A stretch of 64,000 nucleotides of DNA from Afipia birgiae 34632 (GTDB lineage Bacteria > Pseudomonadota > Alphaproteobacteria > Rhizobiales > Xanthobacteraceae). Below, piece after piece: positions 56,437 to 64,000 of the stretch. Location of the stretch: contig NZ_HG326652.1 of NCBI RefSeq assembly GCF_000308295.2, positions 417,168-481,167 of the forward strand. Reading direction: 5' to 3'. The position numbers and the translations under genes were made by a program. Each line of letters opens with the position of its first letter. The first letter of the stretch is position 1. The notes under the pieces are model-generated. The model saw only the letters and a program-made list of their open reading frames with translations. It did not search any database and was not told the DNA's origin.

Positions 56437-56511
56437 TGGAGGCTCGGCCTGGACTTGAACCAGGATGTGAAGCGTTTGCGGCGCCTCCGCGTAACATTCC
56501 GCCACCGGGCC
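56437..56511 (-). tRNA. tRNA-Cys-like gene (GCA anticodon), degenerate
   Basis: On the minus strand a 75-nt cloverleaf can be drawn: acceptor GGCCCGG / CCGAGCC with one C-A mismatch, short D arm GCG/CGC, anticodon stem AGGCG / CGCTT with loop CCGCAAA (anticodon GCA), perfect T arm CCTGG / CCAGG with TTCAAGT, and encoded TCCA with U73 as in tRNA-Cys. Position 33 is C instead of the nearly invariant U, and the D loop lacks one base of the usual GG. It may be a decayed extra copy; a functional tRNA cannot be ruled out. Confidence 0.6.
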
Positions 56512-56587
56512 ATGGCAGGAGACTACCGTGGCGTTACGTGGAGTCCACGAGGGCCGGGGTTTAACCTTAATGTGCGCAGTTGTACGA

Positions 56588-57283
56588 TCAGGCGCGCGCC
56601 GTCGCGAGGAAGGTCATGCGTGCGGGATTGTAGCCGACATTCTTCTTGGCGAGAGCCGCTTCGAAACCCGCGGATGTCAGCTTTGCCAGCATTTCGGCTT
56701 CGTTGTAACGCTGCAGCCCGATGCTTTTGCGCAATTGCCAGTAGTCCGAGAGCGCCGTGCGGGCCAGTCCCCACAATGCATCGGTCAGGAAGCCGTTTTT
56801 GGCCGCAAGCCTGAGCAGAGCCATCACGTCGGTCGCAGCGCCGACCTCGGGGCGCAGGATATCACCCAGCACCAGGCGACCGCCGGGCTTCAGTATGCGG
56901 CGCATCAGGGCAAACGCGGCATCGAGTTCAGCCGGGGTCATGTACTGCGCCACCGAAATCATCACGGCGAGATCGACCGACCGGTCCGGCAATTGCGTCA
57001 GGTCATCGAGTGAACGGACTGCGATTTTGGGGTTCGGGCCGAAACGGGCATTCAGGCGTCCGCGCACGCCGGGGGCGGGCTCGGCAAGGATCAGCTTCTG
57101 GCAGGCGGCAGCGACCTGCGCGGCGAGCAGCGCCTCGCCGCAGGAATAGTCCAGCACCACGGCTTCCGGCGAGGGGACATATGCAAGAATGTCATTGGCG
57201 ATCACGCGAAAATGCACGTCGCGATGCAGCTTGCTAACATAAATCGTGTGGGTTGAATCGTAATAATCGATCCAGTCGTCCAT
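56588..57283 (-). CDS. Class I SAM-dependent methyltransferase
   Basis: A 231-residue protein with the Rossmann methyltransferase fold: motif I is VLDYSCGEALLAAQV (the usual GxGxG glycines are reduced), motif II/post-I LILAEPAP, and later VDLAVMISVAQYM and ILKPGGRLVLGDIL, typical of methyltransferase type 11. Substrate is unknown. No export signal. It begins MDDWIDYYDSTHTIYV and lies upstream of the tRNA-Cys-like gene on the same strand. Confidence 0.8.
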   Translation of the reverse strand: MDDWIDYYDSTHTIYVSKLHRDVHFRVIANDILAYVPSPEAVVLDYSCGEALLAAQVAAACQKLILAEPAPGVRGRLNARFGPNPKIAVRSLDDLTQLPDRSVDLAVMISVAQYMTPAELDAAFALMRRILKPGGRLVLGDILRPEVGAATDVMALLRLAAKNGFLTDALWGLARTALSDYWQLRKSIGLQRYNEAEMLAKLTSAGFEAALAKKNVGYNPARMTFLATARA

Positions 57284-57300
57284 CGGCTTTGTCCGGACTG

Positions 57301-57340
57301 GGCATGGTCCCGGAAACCGCGGTTTTCGGAAGGATCATGC
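57301..57340. repeat. CATGATC-type palindromic repeat, copy 2
   Basis: GGCATGGTCCCGGAAACCGC then GGTTTTCGGAAGGATCATGC matches copy 1 at 1767 in its ends and in the GGTTTTCGGA core. It lies in the divergent gap between the methyltransferase and dps genes. Confidence 0.6.
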
Positions 57341-57451
57341 CTCCAAGGGAGGGGTTCCCGCCTGGGAACCGGCGGGCACAGGAAGGCGTTAGTTGGTCTG
57401 GCGATCACTGTCCATCGCCTGATGTCTATTTCCTAGCAGGAAGGCCCCGCC

Positions 57452-57975
57452 GTGAGCAAAACCAAGAATGCCGTTTCGGCCGAACTCGACACCCCTACCG
57501 ATCTCGACAGCGCTGCCGTGACCAAAGTGTCAACGGCACTCAACACGCTGCTGGCGGATGCCTTCGCGCTTTACCTGAAGACGAAAAATTTCCACTGGCA
57601 TGTCAGCGGACGCCATTTCCGCGATTATCACCTTCTGCTCGACGAGCAGTCCGACCAGATTTTCGCCACCACCGACCAGTTGGCGGAACGTGTCCGCAAA
57701 ATCGGCGGAAACACCATCCGCTCCATCGGCCACATCGCCAAGCTCCAGACTCTCAAGGACAACGACGAGAAGTTCGTGCCGCCGCGCGAAATGCTTCGTG
57801 AGTTGATGGAAGACAACAAGAAGGTCGCCGCGGCCATGCGCAAGGCACACAGGTTTGCGACGATGCTGAAGATGTTGCGTCCGCCAGCATCCTCGAGATC
57901 TTCATCGATGAAACGGAGCGCCGGACCTGGTTTCTGTTCGAGGCCACGCGTCAGGAGGGCAGCAACGAGGCCTGA
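57452..57975 (+). pseudogene. dps: Dps-family DNA-protection ferritin, frameshifted
   Basis: GTG 57452 (AGGAAGG upstream) opens a Dps protein: a disordered N-terminus, then NFHWHVSGRHFRDYHLLLDE with the ferroxidase His/Asp/Glu set. Around 57850-57862 the frame breaks. The uninterrupted frame ends with an unrelated Arg/Ser-rich tail at 57982. One base shift restores the family C-terminus (DDAEDVASASILEIFIDETE, then RRTWFLFEATRQEGSNEA) ending at TGA 57973-57975. A single missing base would explain it. As read, the last helix of the four-helix bundle is lost. It is either a true mutation or a sequencing error. Confidence 0.8.
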
Positions 57976-57978
57976 TCT

Positions 57979-58416
57979 CTAGTTTTGCAGGATGTGGCAA
58001 GTTGTTGTGCCGTGCGCCAGCAACTTGCCTGCCGCGTCGAACAGGCGACCTTCCGACATTCCCGCCTGACGGCCAACATGGATGACGCGGCCTTCGCCGC
58101 GCACGAGGCCGGTTTTGGGCGACATCGGCCGCATGAAGTTGATCTTGTATTCCAGCGTCACCACGCCCTGACCGGGTTTGAGCGCCGAATGGATCGCGCC
58201 GCCCATGCAGGTGTCGAGCAGCACCGCGGCATAACCGCCATGGGTAATGCCCAGCGGATTGTTGTGCTCGGGCTGCGGCGTCGCGGTCAGCACAATATGT
58301 CCGGGCTCGACTTCGACGATCTCGATACCGAACAGTTTCGGCATCGGCGGCGGCTCGATCGTTCCGTTTTTGATGCCGTTGAAGTAGTCGAATCCGGATA
58401 TCGGTGCCGATGTCAT
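57979..58416 (-). CDS. PaaI-family hotdog thioesterase
   Basis: A 145-residue hotdog-fold protein with the PaaI/YigI pattern: NPLGITHGGYAAVLLDTCMG (the HGG motif and central helix) and VTLEYKINFMRPM. It would hydrolyse acyl- or aryl-CoA thioesters in the cytosol. It is convergent with dps, and a Fur-like palindrome lies 23 nt upstream of its start, so iron or manganese control is possible. Confidence 0.85.
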   Translation of the reverse strand: MTSAPISGFDYFNGIKNGTIEPPPMPKLFGIEIVEVEPGHIVLTATPQPEHNNPLGITHGGYAAVLLDTCMGGAIHSALKPGQGVVTLEYKINFMRPMSPKTGLVRGEGRVIHVGRQAGMSEGRLFDAAGKLLAHGTTTCHILQN

Positions 58417-58438
58417 GTGATCGTGCTCGCGGTTATTA

Positions 58439-58457
58439 GATGATGATTATCATTCCA
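58439..58457. promoter_or_regulatory. Fur/Mur-type box candidate
   Basis: The minus strand reads TGGAATGATAATCATCATC, matching the classical 19-bp Fur box GATAATGATAATCATTATC at 15 of 19 positions. It lies between the PaaI gene (start 58416, minus) and the antiporter (start 58569, plus). In alphaproteobacteria the Fur homologue often acts as a manganese regulator (Mur). Confidence 0.5.
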
Positions 58458-58568
58458 ACCTAGAATTTTCGTTGAGGGCCCGCAAGTGCGGGCGGCGGGC
58501 GAGGCATCCCTCCATTTTGCCCTGCGGATCTGATCGCGTAAGCTCGCGTATTATCTGGAGCATAACGT

Positions 58569-60116
58569 TTGCACGCATTTGAATGGACCATCGGGCTCAT
58601 GCTGGGTGCGATGCTGCTGTCGGCGCTGGCGCGCCGTCTCGGCGTTCCCTATCCGACATTCCTTGCGCTCGGCGGTGTCGGCATCGCCTTTCTCCCGGAT
58701 GCGCCGGCGTGGACGCTCGATCCCGAACTCGCGCTGGCGCTGTTCGTCGCGCCGGTCTTGCTCGATGCGGCCTTCGACACCTCGATGCGGGATCTGCGCG
58801 ACAACTGGGTGCCGGTTGCGACGCTGGTGCTGGTGGCGGTCGGTCTCACCACGGCAGTCGTCGCCGTTGTTGCGCACTGGCTTCTCCCCTCAATGCCGTG
58901 GGCTGCTGCGATCGCACTGGGCGCCATCGTCGCGCCGCCGGATGCGGCGGCGGCGACCGCGGTGCTGCGCAGCGTCAAGCTGCCGTATCGCGTCCTCAAA
59001 ATTCTCGAGGGCGAAAGCCTGCTCAACGATGCCAGCGCCCTGCTGATCTATCGGGTGGCCGTGAGCGCCGCATTGGCGACGTCGCTCAGCGCGAGCCATG
59101 TCGTGCCGGCGCTGACCGCTGCGATCATCGGCAGCCTTGTGGCCGGATACGTCTTGGCGCGGATCTCGATGCTGGTGACCGCGCGTATCAGCGACGTGCC
59201 GACATCGATCATCATGCAGTTCGCCGGCGCCTTCACGGTGTGGATTGCCGCCGAAAAACTCGGCCTGTCCGGCATTCTCACCATCGTCGTCTATGCGGTG
59301 ACTCTCGCCCGCAACGTTCCCGCCTACACGCCCGCGCGGCTGCGTGTGCCGTCTTATGCGGTGTGGGAGACCATGGTCTACCTGCTCAACGTGATGGCTT
59401 TCGTTCTGATCGGCACGCAGTTGCGGCCGATCTGGGCCGGGCTGGACGACTCGGTGCGCTGGCAGTATTCGGTCGTCGCTGGCGCCGTGCTTGCCGCGGT
59501 GATCGTGACGCGCATCGTCTGGGTCATGGCCAACAACACCGTCTGGCGGTTGCTGATTTTCCGTTTCGGACTGAAGCCTCGCCGCGCGACGATCAGCCCG
59601 CCGACACAGAAGGGCGGCATCCTCGTCGCATGGTGCGGGATGCGCGGCATCGTCACGCTGGCCGCGGCCTTCGCGCTGCCGCAGGGATTTCCCTATCGCG
59701 ACCTGATCCTGCTCACTGCGTTCGGCGTCGTGCTCGGCACGCTTGTGCTCCAGGGGCTGACGCTGCGCCCGCTGATCGCATGGCTCGCGCTGGATGACGG
59801 CGATCCGGTGGCGCACGAGGTCGGCTGGGCGCGCCGCGCGGCGTTCCATGCGGCGCTCGAAGCCATCGACGGTAACACGTCTGCGGAGGCGGAGATGTTG
59901 CGGCTTGAATACCGGCAGATGCTCGATCAGTCGGAAAGCAATCCGGATGGCCTGACGTCGAGCGAGTTGCCCGCCGATCCGGTGCGCCGTGACGCGATCC
60001 GCGCCGCGCGGCAGAAGCTGTTTGAGATGCGTGAGTCGGGTGAGATCGGCGACGACGCCTTTCACCGGCTGGAAGAAGAGTTTGATTGGGCCGAGTTGAG
60101 TGCGGCGAAGTCGTAG
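58569..60116 (+). CDS. CPA1-family Na+/H+ antiporter (NhaP-like)
   Basis: A 515-residue protein with about twelve membrane helices and a cytosolic C-terminal tail of about 110 residues. The ion-binding region has IALGAIVAPPDAAAATAVLR (the NhaP-type D near 'APPD'), then ILEGESLLNDASALLIY, conserved in CPA1 antiporters. The start is TTG 58569, with GGAG 9 nt upstream; the N-terminal MHAFEWTIGLMLGAML supports it. Such proteins exchange Na+ or K+ for protons at the inner membrane. Confidence 0.87.
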   Translation: MHAFEWTIGLMLGAMLLSALARRLGVPYPTFLALGGVGIAFLPDAPAWTLDPELALALFVAPVLLDAAFDTSMRDLRDNWVPVATLVLVAVGLTTAVVAVVAHWLLPSMPWAAAIALGAIVAPPDAAAATAVLRSVKLPYRVLKILEGESLLNDASALLIYRVAVSAALATSLSASHVVPALTAAIIGSLVAGYVLARISMLVTARISDVPTSIIMQFAGAFTVWIAAEKLGLSGILTIVVYAVTLARNVPAYTPARLRVPSYAVWETMVYLLNVMAFVLIGTQLRPIWAGLDDSVRWQYSVVAGAVLAAVIVTRIVWVMANNTVWRLLIFRFGLKPRRATISPPTQKGGILVAWCGMRGIVTLAAAFALPQGFPYRDLILLTAFGVVLGTLVLQGLTLRPLIAWLALDDGDPVAHEVGWARRAAFHAALEAIDGNTSAEAEMLRLEYRQMLDQSESNPDGLTSSELPADPVRRDAIRAARQKLFEMRESGEIGDDAFHRLEEEFDWAELSAAKS

Positions 60117-60163
60117 CGAGGCGGGGGATATTTCCGCGGTCGTCCCGGCGAAATGAAGCTCGG

Positions 60164-60290
60164 TGTCATGGCCGGGCTTGTCCCGGCCATCCCGATAACG
60201 ATTGCACGGTGCCGAACTGGTCGGGATCACCGGGACATAGGCAAGCGGAAGCGACGCCGTTCTTCGAACGGCTATGCCCGGTGATGACAG
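60164..60290. repeat. About 127-bp intergenic repeat, copy A
   Basis: Begins TGTCATGGCCGGGCTTGTCC and ends GAACGGCTATGCCCGGTGAT-GACAG. The inner part CATAGGCAAGCGGAAGCGAC and GCCGTTCTTCGAACGGC is nearly identical in the copy at 63258-63384. It contains nested hairpins (GGCCGGG / CCCGGCC; CCGTTC / GAACGG). It lies between the convergent antiporter gene and carA. Confidence 0.8.
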
Positions 60291-60300
60291 GTGGCCTAGC

Positions 60301-61491
60301 TCACGCCCGCTTCTTGTCGCGCATCAGGTCGGTGAAACGCCTGAACAGATAGTGCGAGTCGCGCGGGCCGGGTGAGGCCTCGGGATGGTACTGCACCGAG
60401 AACACCGGCTTGTCTTCCAGCGCGATGCCGCAGTTCGAGTCGTCGAACAGCGAAATATGCGTCTGGGTCACGTTGTTCGGCAGCGTGGTCTTGTCCACCG
60501 CAAAGCCGTGGTTCATCGAGGTGATCTCGACCTTGCCGGTCGTGAGGTCCTTCACCGGATGGTTCGCGCCGTGATGGCCCTGATGCATCTTCATGGTCTT
60601 GCCGCCAAGGGCGAGGCCGAGCATCTGGTGGCCGAGGCAAATCCCGAAGGTCGGTGTGCCGGACTCGATCACTTTCTTGATGACGGGCACGGCATATTCG
60701 CCGGTCGCCGCCGGATCGCCGGGGCCGTTCGACAGGAACACGCCGTCCGGCTTCATCGCCAGAATATCTTCCGCGGATGTTTTCGCCGTCACGACCGTGA
60801 CCTTGCAGCCTTCGCCCGCCAGCAGGCGCAGAATATTGCGCTTGATGCCGTAGTCGATCGCGACGACGTTGAATTCCGGCTTGTCCTGCTTGCCGAATCC
60901 CTTGTCCCATTCCCACGGCGTCTCATCCCAGGTGAAACGCTGGGCGCTGGTCACCATCGGCACGAGGTCCATGCCCTCGAGGCCGGGCCATTCGCGCGCT
61001 TCCTCCTTGAGGCCGTGCAGATCGAACTTGCCGTCCTTCGCGTGCGCGATCACGGCGTTCGGCATGCCCTTGTCGCGGATCAGCGCGGTCAGCGCCCGGG
61101 TATCGATGCCGGAGAGACCGATAATGCCGCGCGCCTTCAGCCATGTATCGAGATGTTTGGCGGCGCGATAGTTCGACGGATCGGTAATGGCTGCGCGTAA
61201 AATCACGCCGCGCGCGCCCGGCGTTGCCGCCATATTCACCGTTTCGATGTCTTCGTCGTTGGTTCCGACATTTCCGATATGGGGAAATGTGAAGGTAATG
61301 AGCTGCCCGGCATAGGATGGATCGGTGAGGATTTCCTCATAACCGGTCATCGCTGTGTTGAAGCAGACCTCGCCAACGGCCTGACCTTCCGCGCCAAGGC
61401 CGAAGCCTTCCAGCACGGTGCCATCGGCAAGCACGAGGAGCGCGGTCGGTTTATGGTCCGGCCAGGCTGAGGAATTATCTGATGTCGTCAT
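60301..61491 (-). CDS. carA: Carbamoyl-phosphate synthase small subunit
   Basis: A 396-residue glutaminase subunit. The N-terminal domain has [18 protein letters not shown]; the class I glutamine amidotransferase domain has the nucleophile in [10 protein letters not shown] and the HPEASPGP His-Glu pair. It releases ammonia for CarB. It is encoded 4 kb upstream of carB in the same direction, with four unrelated genes between. Its last bases border the repeat at 60164. Confidence 0.96.
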   Translation of the reverse strand: MTTSDNSSAWPDHKPTALLVLADGTVLEGFGLGAEGQAVGEVCFNTAMTGYEEILTDPSYAGQLITFTFPHIGNVGTNDEDIETVNMAATPGARGVILRAAITDPSNYRAAKHLDTWLKARGIIGLSGIDTRALTALIRDKGMPNAVIAHAKDGKFDLHGLKEEAREWPGLEGMDLVPMVTSAQRFTWDETPWEWDKGFGKQDKPEFNVVAIDYGIKRNILRLLAGEGCKVTVVTAKTSAEDILAMKPDGVFLSNGPGDPAATGEYAVPVIKKVIESGTPTFGICLGHQMLGLALGGKTMKMHQGHHGANHPVKDLTTGKVEITSMNHGFAVDKTTLPNNVTQTHISLFDDSNCGIALEDKPVFSVQYHPEASPGPRDSHYLFRRFTDLMRDKKRA

Positions 61492-61648
61492 AAGTGCATC
61501 ACATAACCTCTGTGCCGCGGCGCGTCAAAGGCAGAAGCGCCGGAAATTTATGTCATTTGCACATATTTGACACCCGGCGAGCGCTCCCTAATCTGCGCCC
61601 CCATGCGGCCACTGCGACATAACGAGCCGCAAGGCAGGAGACCTATCC

Positions 61649-63241
61649 ATGAGCTCGACGGGCACTCCGCTGGATTTGGGCCAGCTTCATTCCGGTGGAA
61701 CCATCGGCAATATGATCGTCAACGCGGTGGGGCGGTTCGGTGACCGGCCCGCGCTCGCTGACGGCAAGGTGCGGTGGAGTTACCGCGAACTCGGCGACAC
61801 CATTGGCCGCTTCATCACGCTGTTTCGCTCGCTCGGGCTGAAGAAAGGCAGCGCGCTGTCGGTTCTGGCGAGCAACCGCGCCGAATCCTGGGCTGCGATC
61901 TGCGCCGCGCTTGTGATGGGTATCCGCTACACGCCGCTGCATCCCATGGCGGCGGAAGACGATCACGCCTTTATCATCGAGGACGCCGAGATCGATCTCC
62001 TGATCGTGGAGGGCGCGAAGTTCGGTCCGCGCGGCCTCGCGATCAAGAGCCGCGTGCCCGGCCTCAAGAATTTGTATTCGATCGGGCCGATGGAGGGCGT
62101 GCGCGATATCATGCCGGATCTCGCCAAGGCCGAGGCAGCGCCGCTGGTGGATCAAAGCGAGGCCCACGAGATCGCTTTCCTTGCCTATACCGGCGGCACC
62201 ACCGGCCGCTCCAAGGGCGTGATGCTGCCGCATCGCGCGCTGATGACCATGACGCTGTTGCTGTTTGCGGACTGGGACTGGCCGCAGGACATCCGCTTCC
62301 TCGCCGCGACCCCGATCAGCCACGCAGCGGGCGTCACGCTGTTCCCGGTGATGATGCGCGGCGGCCTGATGCGGCTCGTGCAGGGCTTCGAGCCGGAGGT
62401 CTATGCCGGCGTTGTGGCCGCCGAGAAGATCAACTCGACCTTCCTTGTGCCCACGCTCATCTACGCGCTGATCGATAACGAGGATCTGCGCAAGCGCCAC
62501 GACCTGTCGTCGCTGGAGATGATCGTCTATGGCGCCGCGCCGATGTCGCCGGATCGCCTGCTGGAAGGCATGAAGATTTTCGGCAAGGTGTTCGTGCAGC
62601 TTTACGGCCAGACCGAAGCGCCGCAGATCATCACCTCGATGCGCAAGATCGATCACGACGAAACCAGGCCCGCGCGGCTCGGATCGTGCGGGCGCGCAAG
62701 TCCCGGAGTCGATGTAAAACTGTTCGATGCGGACATGCGCGAGGTCGCGATCGGCGAGCCGGGCGAGATCTGCGTGCGCGGGCCGCTGGTCATGGACGGC
62801 TACTGGAAGCGTCCCGAGGCCAACGCCGAAACCCTCAAGGGCGGCTGGCTGCACACCGGCGACGTCGCGGTGAAGGACGAGGAAGGCTACTTCTATATTG
62901 TCGACCGCACCAAGGACATGATCATCTCCGGCGGCTTCAACATCTATCCGCGCGAGGTCGAGGATGCGCTGATGTCGCATCCGTCGGTTGCCTCCGCCGC
63001 CGTGATCGGAATTCCTGACGACAAGTGGGGCGAGGCGGTGAAGGGCTTTGTGGTGCTGAAGCCCGGCGCCAATTCCGGCGTCGCCGAACTGCAGGCCCAC
63101 GTCAAGGACAAGCGCGGCGCGCCGTGGTCGCCCAAGACCATCGATTTTGTCGAGGTCATCCCGGTCACGGGGCTCGGCAAGATCGACCGCAAGGCGCTGC
63201 GTGCGCCTTACTGGGAAGGCCGCAAGCGCGGCGTGGCGTGA
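61649..63241 (+). CDS. Acyl-CoA synthetase (AMP-forming)
   Basis: A 530-residue ANL-family ligase with the full motif set: AMP-binding P-loop LAYTGGTTGRSKGVML near residue 175, the YGQTEAPQ segment, LHTGDVAVKDEEGYFYIVDR, and the C-terminal catalytic Lys in GLGKIDRKAL. It activates a carboxylic acid as acyl-AMP and transfers it to CoA. The order of motifs fits fatty- or aryl-acid CoA ligases; substrate is not determined. CAGGAGACC precedes the ATG. Confidence 0.9.
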   Translation: MSSTGTPLDLGQLHSGGTIGNMIVNAVGRFGDRPALADGKVRWSYRELGDTIGRFITLFRSLGLKKGSALSVLASNRAESWAAICAALVMGIRYTPLHPMAAEDDHAFIIEDAEIDLLIVEGAKFGPRGLAIKSRVPGLKNLYSIGPMEGVRDIMPDLAKAEAAPLVDQSEAHEIAFLAYTGGTTGRSKGVMLPHRALMTMTLLLFADWDWPQDIRFLAATPISHAAGVTLFPVMMRGGLMRLVQGFEPEVYAGVVAAEKINSTFLVPTLIYALIDNEDLRKRHDLSSLEMIVYGAAPMSPDRLLEGMKIFGKVFVQLYGQTEAPQIITSMRKIDHDETRPARLGSCGRASPGVDVKLFDADMREVAIGEPGEICVRGPLVMDGYWKRPEANAETLKGGWLHTGDVAVKDEEGYFYIVDRTKDMIISGGFNIYPREVEDALMSHPSVASAAVIGIPDDKWGEAVKGFVVLKPGANSGVAELQAHVKDKRGAPWSPKTIDFVEVIPVTGLGKIDRKALRAPYWEGRKRGVA

Positions 63242-63257
63242 AGGAAGTTCAACAGGA

Positions 63258-63384
63258 TGTCATGCGCGGGCTTGACCCGCGCATCCATCTTAAGTGCAGG
63301 AATCTTTCAAGAAGGATGGATTGCCGGGGCATAGGCGAGCGGAAGCGATCCCGTTCTTCGAACGGCTATGCCCGGCAATGACAG
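63258..63384. repeat. About 127-bp intergenic repeat, copy B
   Basis: Starts TGTCATGCGCGGGCTTGACC and ends CGAACGGCTATGCCCGGCAA-TGACAG. It shares GCATAGGCGAGCGGAAGCGA and CGTTCTTCGAACGGCTATGC with copy A at 60164. The left hairpin keeps its pairing with changed sequence (GCGCGGG / CCCGCGC here; GGCCGGG / CCCGGCC in copy A). Confidence 0.8.
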
Positions 63385-64000
63385 AACTGGATGTTCACAT
63401 GCTAAACTCGCTTCCCGTCGTGCTCGTGCCCGGCCTTGCGTGCTCGCCGCGGATCTATGATCCGCAGATCCCCGCCCTGTGGCGGCAGGGGCCGGTGTTT
63501 ATCGCCAACCATGCGCGCGGCGGCGACATGGCCGCGATTGCGCGGCGGATTCTCGCCGAAGCGCCATTGCGCTTCGCACTCGCGGGTCATTCGATGGGCG
63601 GCTACATCGTATTGGAGATGTTCCGGCAGGCGCCCGAGCGCGTCGCGCGGCTGGCGCTGCTGAACACCTCGGCGCGGCCCGAAGCGCCGGAAGTTTCCGA
63701 GAAGCGGCGGGCGATGATCGCTGAGGTGAAGCAGGGCGGCTACCGTGCGGTGATGGACCGCATGTTTGCAAACTTCGTGCATCCCGCGCTGGCGCGCGAC
63801 GAGCACCTTCACCGCATTGTACTCGATATGGCCGACGACGTCGGTCCCGATGCCTTCGTCTGGCAGGTTGAGGCGATCATGACGCGGGCGGATTCGCGGC
63901 CGACGCTCGCGACCATCAAGTGCCCGACGCTGGTCCTCACCAGCGATACCGACAACATGGTTCCGACCGATGCATCGGTCGAGATCGCCAACGGCATTGC
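63378..64000 (+). CDS. Alpha/beta hydrolase, 3' end outside window
   Basis: Open frame from ATG 63378 (or ATG 63399) that runs off the right edge. Seen: VVLVPGLACSPRIYDPQI near the start, nucleophile elbow AGHSMGGYI, and TLVLTSDTDNMVP, the strand with the acid residue. This is a typical serine hydrolase of the alpha/beta fold, similar to bacterial esterases or lactonases. The catalytic His lies beyond the window. The first ATG falls at the end of the intergenic repeat. It follows the acyl-CoA synthetase gene in the same direction. Confidence 0.8.
   Translation, partial: MTELDVHMLNSLPVVLVPGLACSPRIYDPQIPALWRQGPVFIANHARGGDMAAIARRILAEAPLRFALAGHSMGGYIVLEMFRQAPERVARLALLNTSARPEAPEVSEKRRAMIAEVKQGGYRAVMDRMFANFVHPALARDEHLHRIVLDMADDVGPDAFVWQVEAIMTRADSRPTLATIKCPTLVLTSDTDNMVPTDASVEIANGI

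Overview
The window looks like a chromosomal segment of an alphaproteobacterium of the Bradyrhizobium / Rhodopseudomonas / Afipia / Nitrobacter group (Nitrobacteraceae). The support is high GC with strong third-position GC bias (hence long antisense ORF shadows), a PdhS/DivL-type cell-cycle kinase, paired phasins, a tRNA-His with A73 and no extra G-1, scattered carA and carB, and several intergenic repeat families of the kind common in this group. No rRNA, CRISPR, prophage, transposase or integrase gene was seen. The genus is an inference.

Layout. 1-4.2 kb: 3' end of pntB, a VOC protein, a Ca2+/H+ antiporter, and a MoxR ATPase / CoxE-like VWA pair. 4.4-8.9 kb: a copper-handling cluster (His-rich exported protein, small lipoprotein, TolC-like lipoprotein, Tat-exported multicopper oxidase, cupredoxin, CusF-like protein). 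9-17.4 kb: two exported or anchored proteins of unknown function, a ModE-HTH/periplasmic-binding-fold regulator divergent from an aldehyde dehydrogenase, an alpha/beta hydrolase, S21, aquaporin Z and purE-purK. 17.5-23.2 kb: two diguanylate-signalling proteins, two divergent YdcH/DUF465 genes and an LhgO-like oxidase. 23.3-27.6 kb: a GlpD-like dehydrogenase translationally coupled to an ABC importer (ATPase and two permeases). 27.5-33.2 kb: AsmA, ScoAB, a barrel-like protein and an AI-2E family permease. 33.4-40 kb: FbpAB iron importer and the PdhS-like kinase. 40-47 kb: two phasins, tRNA-His, an MHYT-GGDEF-EAL protein, and csoR divergent from copA with a clear operator. 47-52.6 kb: LysR, TrxB, Lrp, TauE, DoxX, a Cys-rich exported protein and GreA. 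52.7-64 kb: carB, a degenerate tRNA-Cys-like gene, a methyltransferase, a frameshifted dps, a PaaI thioesterase, an NhaP antiporter, carA, an acyl-CoA synthetase and the start of an alpha/beta hydrolase.

Themes. Copper appears twice: the periplasmic oxidation/chaperone cluster at 4.4-8.9 kb and the CsoR-CopA cytoplasmic efflux pair at 44.2-46.9 kb, next to an MHYT protein whose sensor family is thought to bind copper. Cyclic-di-GMP turnover is represented by three separate genes.

The most unusual structure is a family of composite twin-hairpin elements, about 160-167 bp, at five intergenic loci (16784, 18589, 33205, 47161, 49477). Each is two hairpins of about 75 nt in inverted orientation, separated by an 11-14 nt AT-rich spacer. 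In most hairpins a 9-10 bp outer stem, a 3-nt bulge on one side, a 15-16 bp inner stem and a loop of about 20-26 nt can be drawn. Stem sequences differ between copies while pairing is preserved, and hairpin subtypes occur in fixed partnerships. Twice the unit ends 0-1 nt before a GTG start codon, and twice an end supplies the stop codon of the neighbouring gene.
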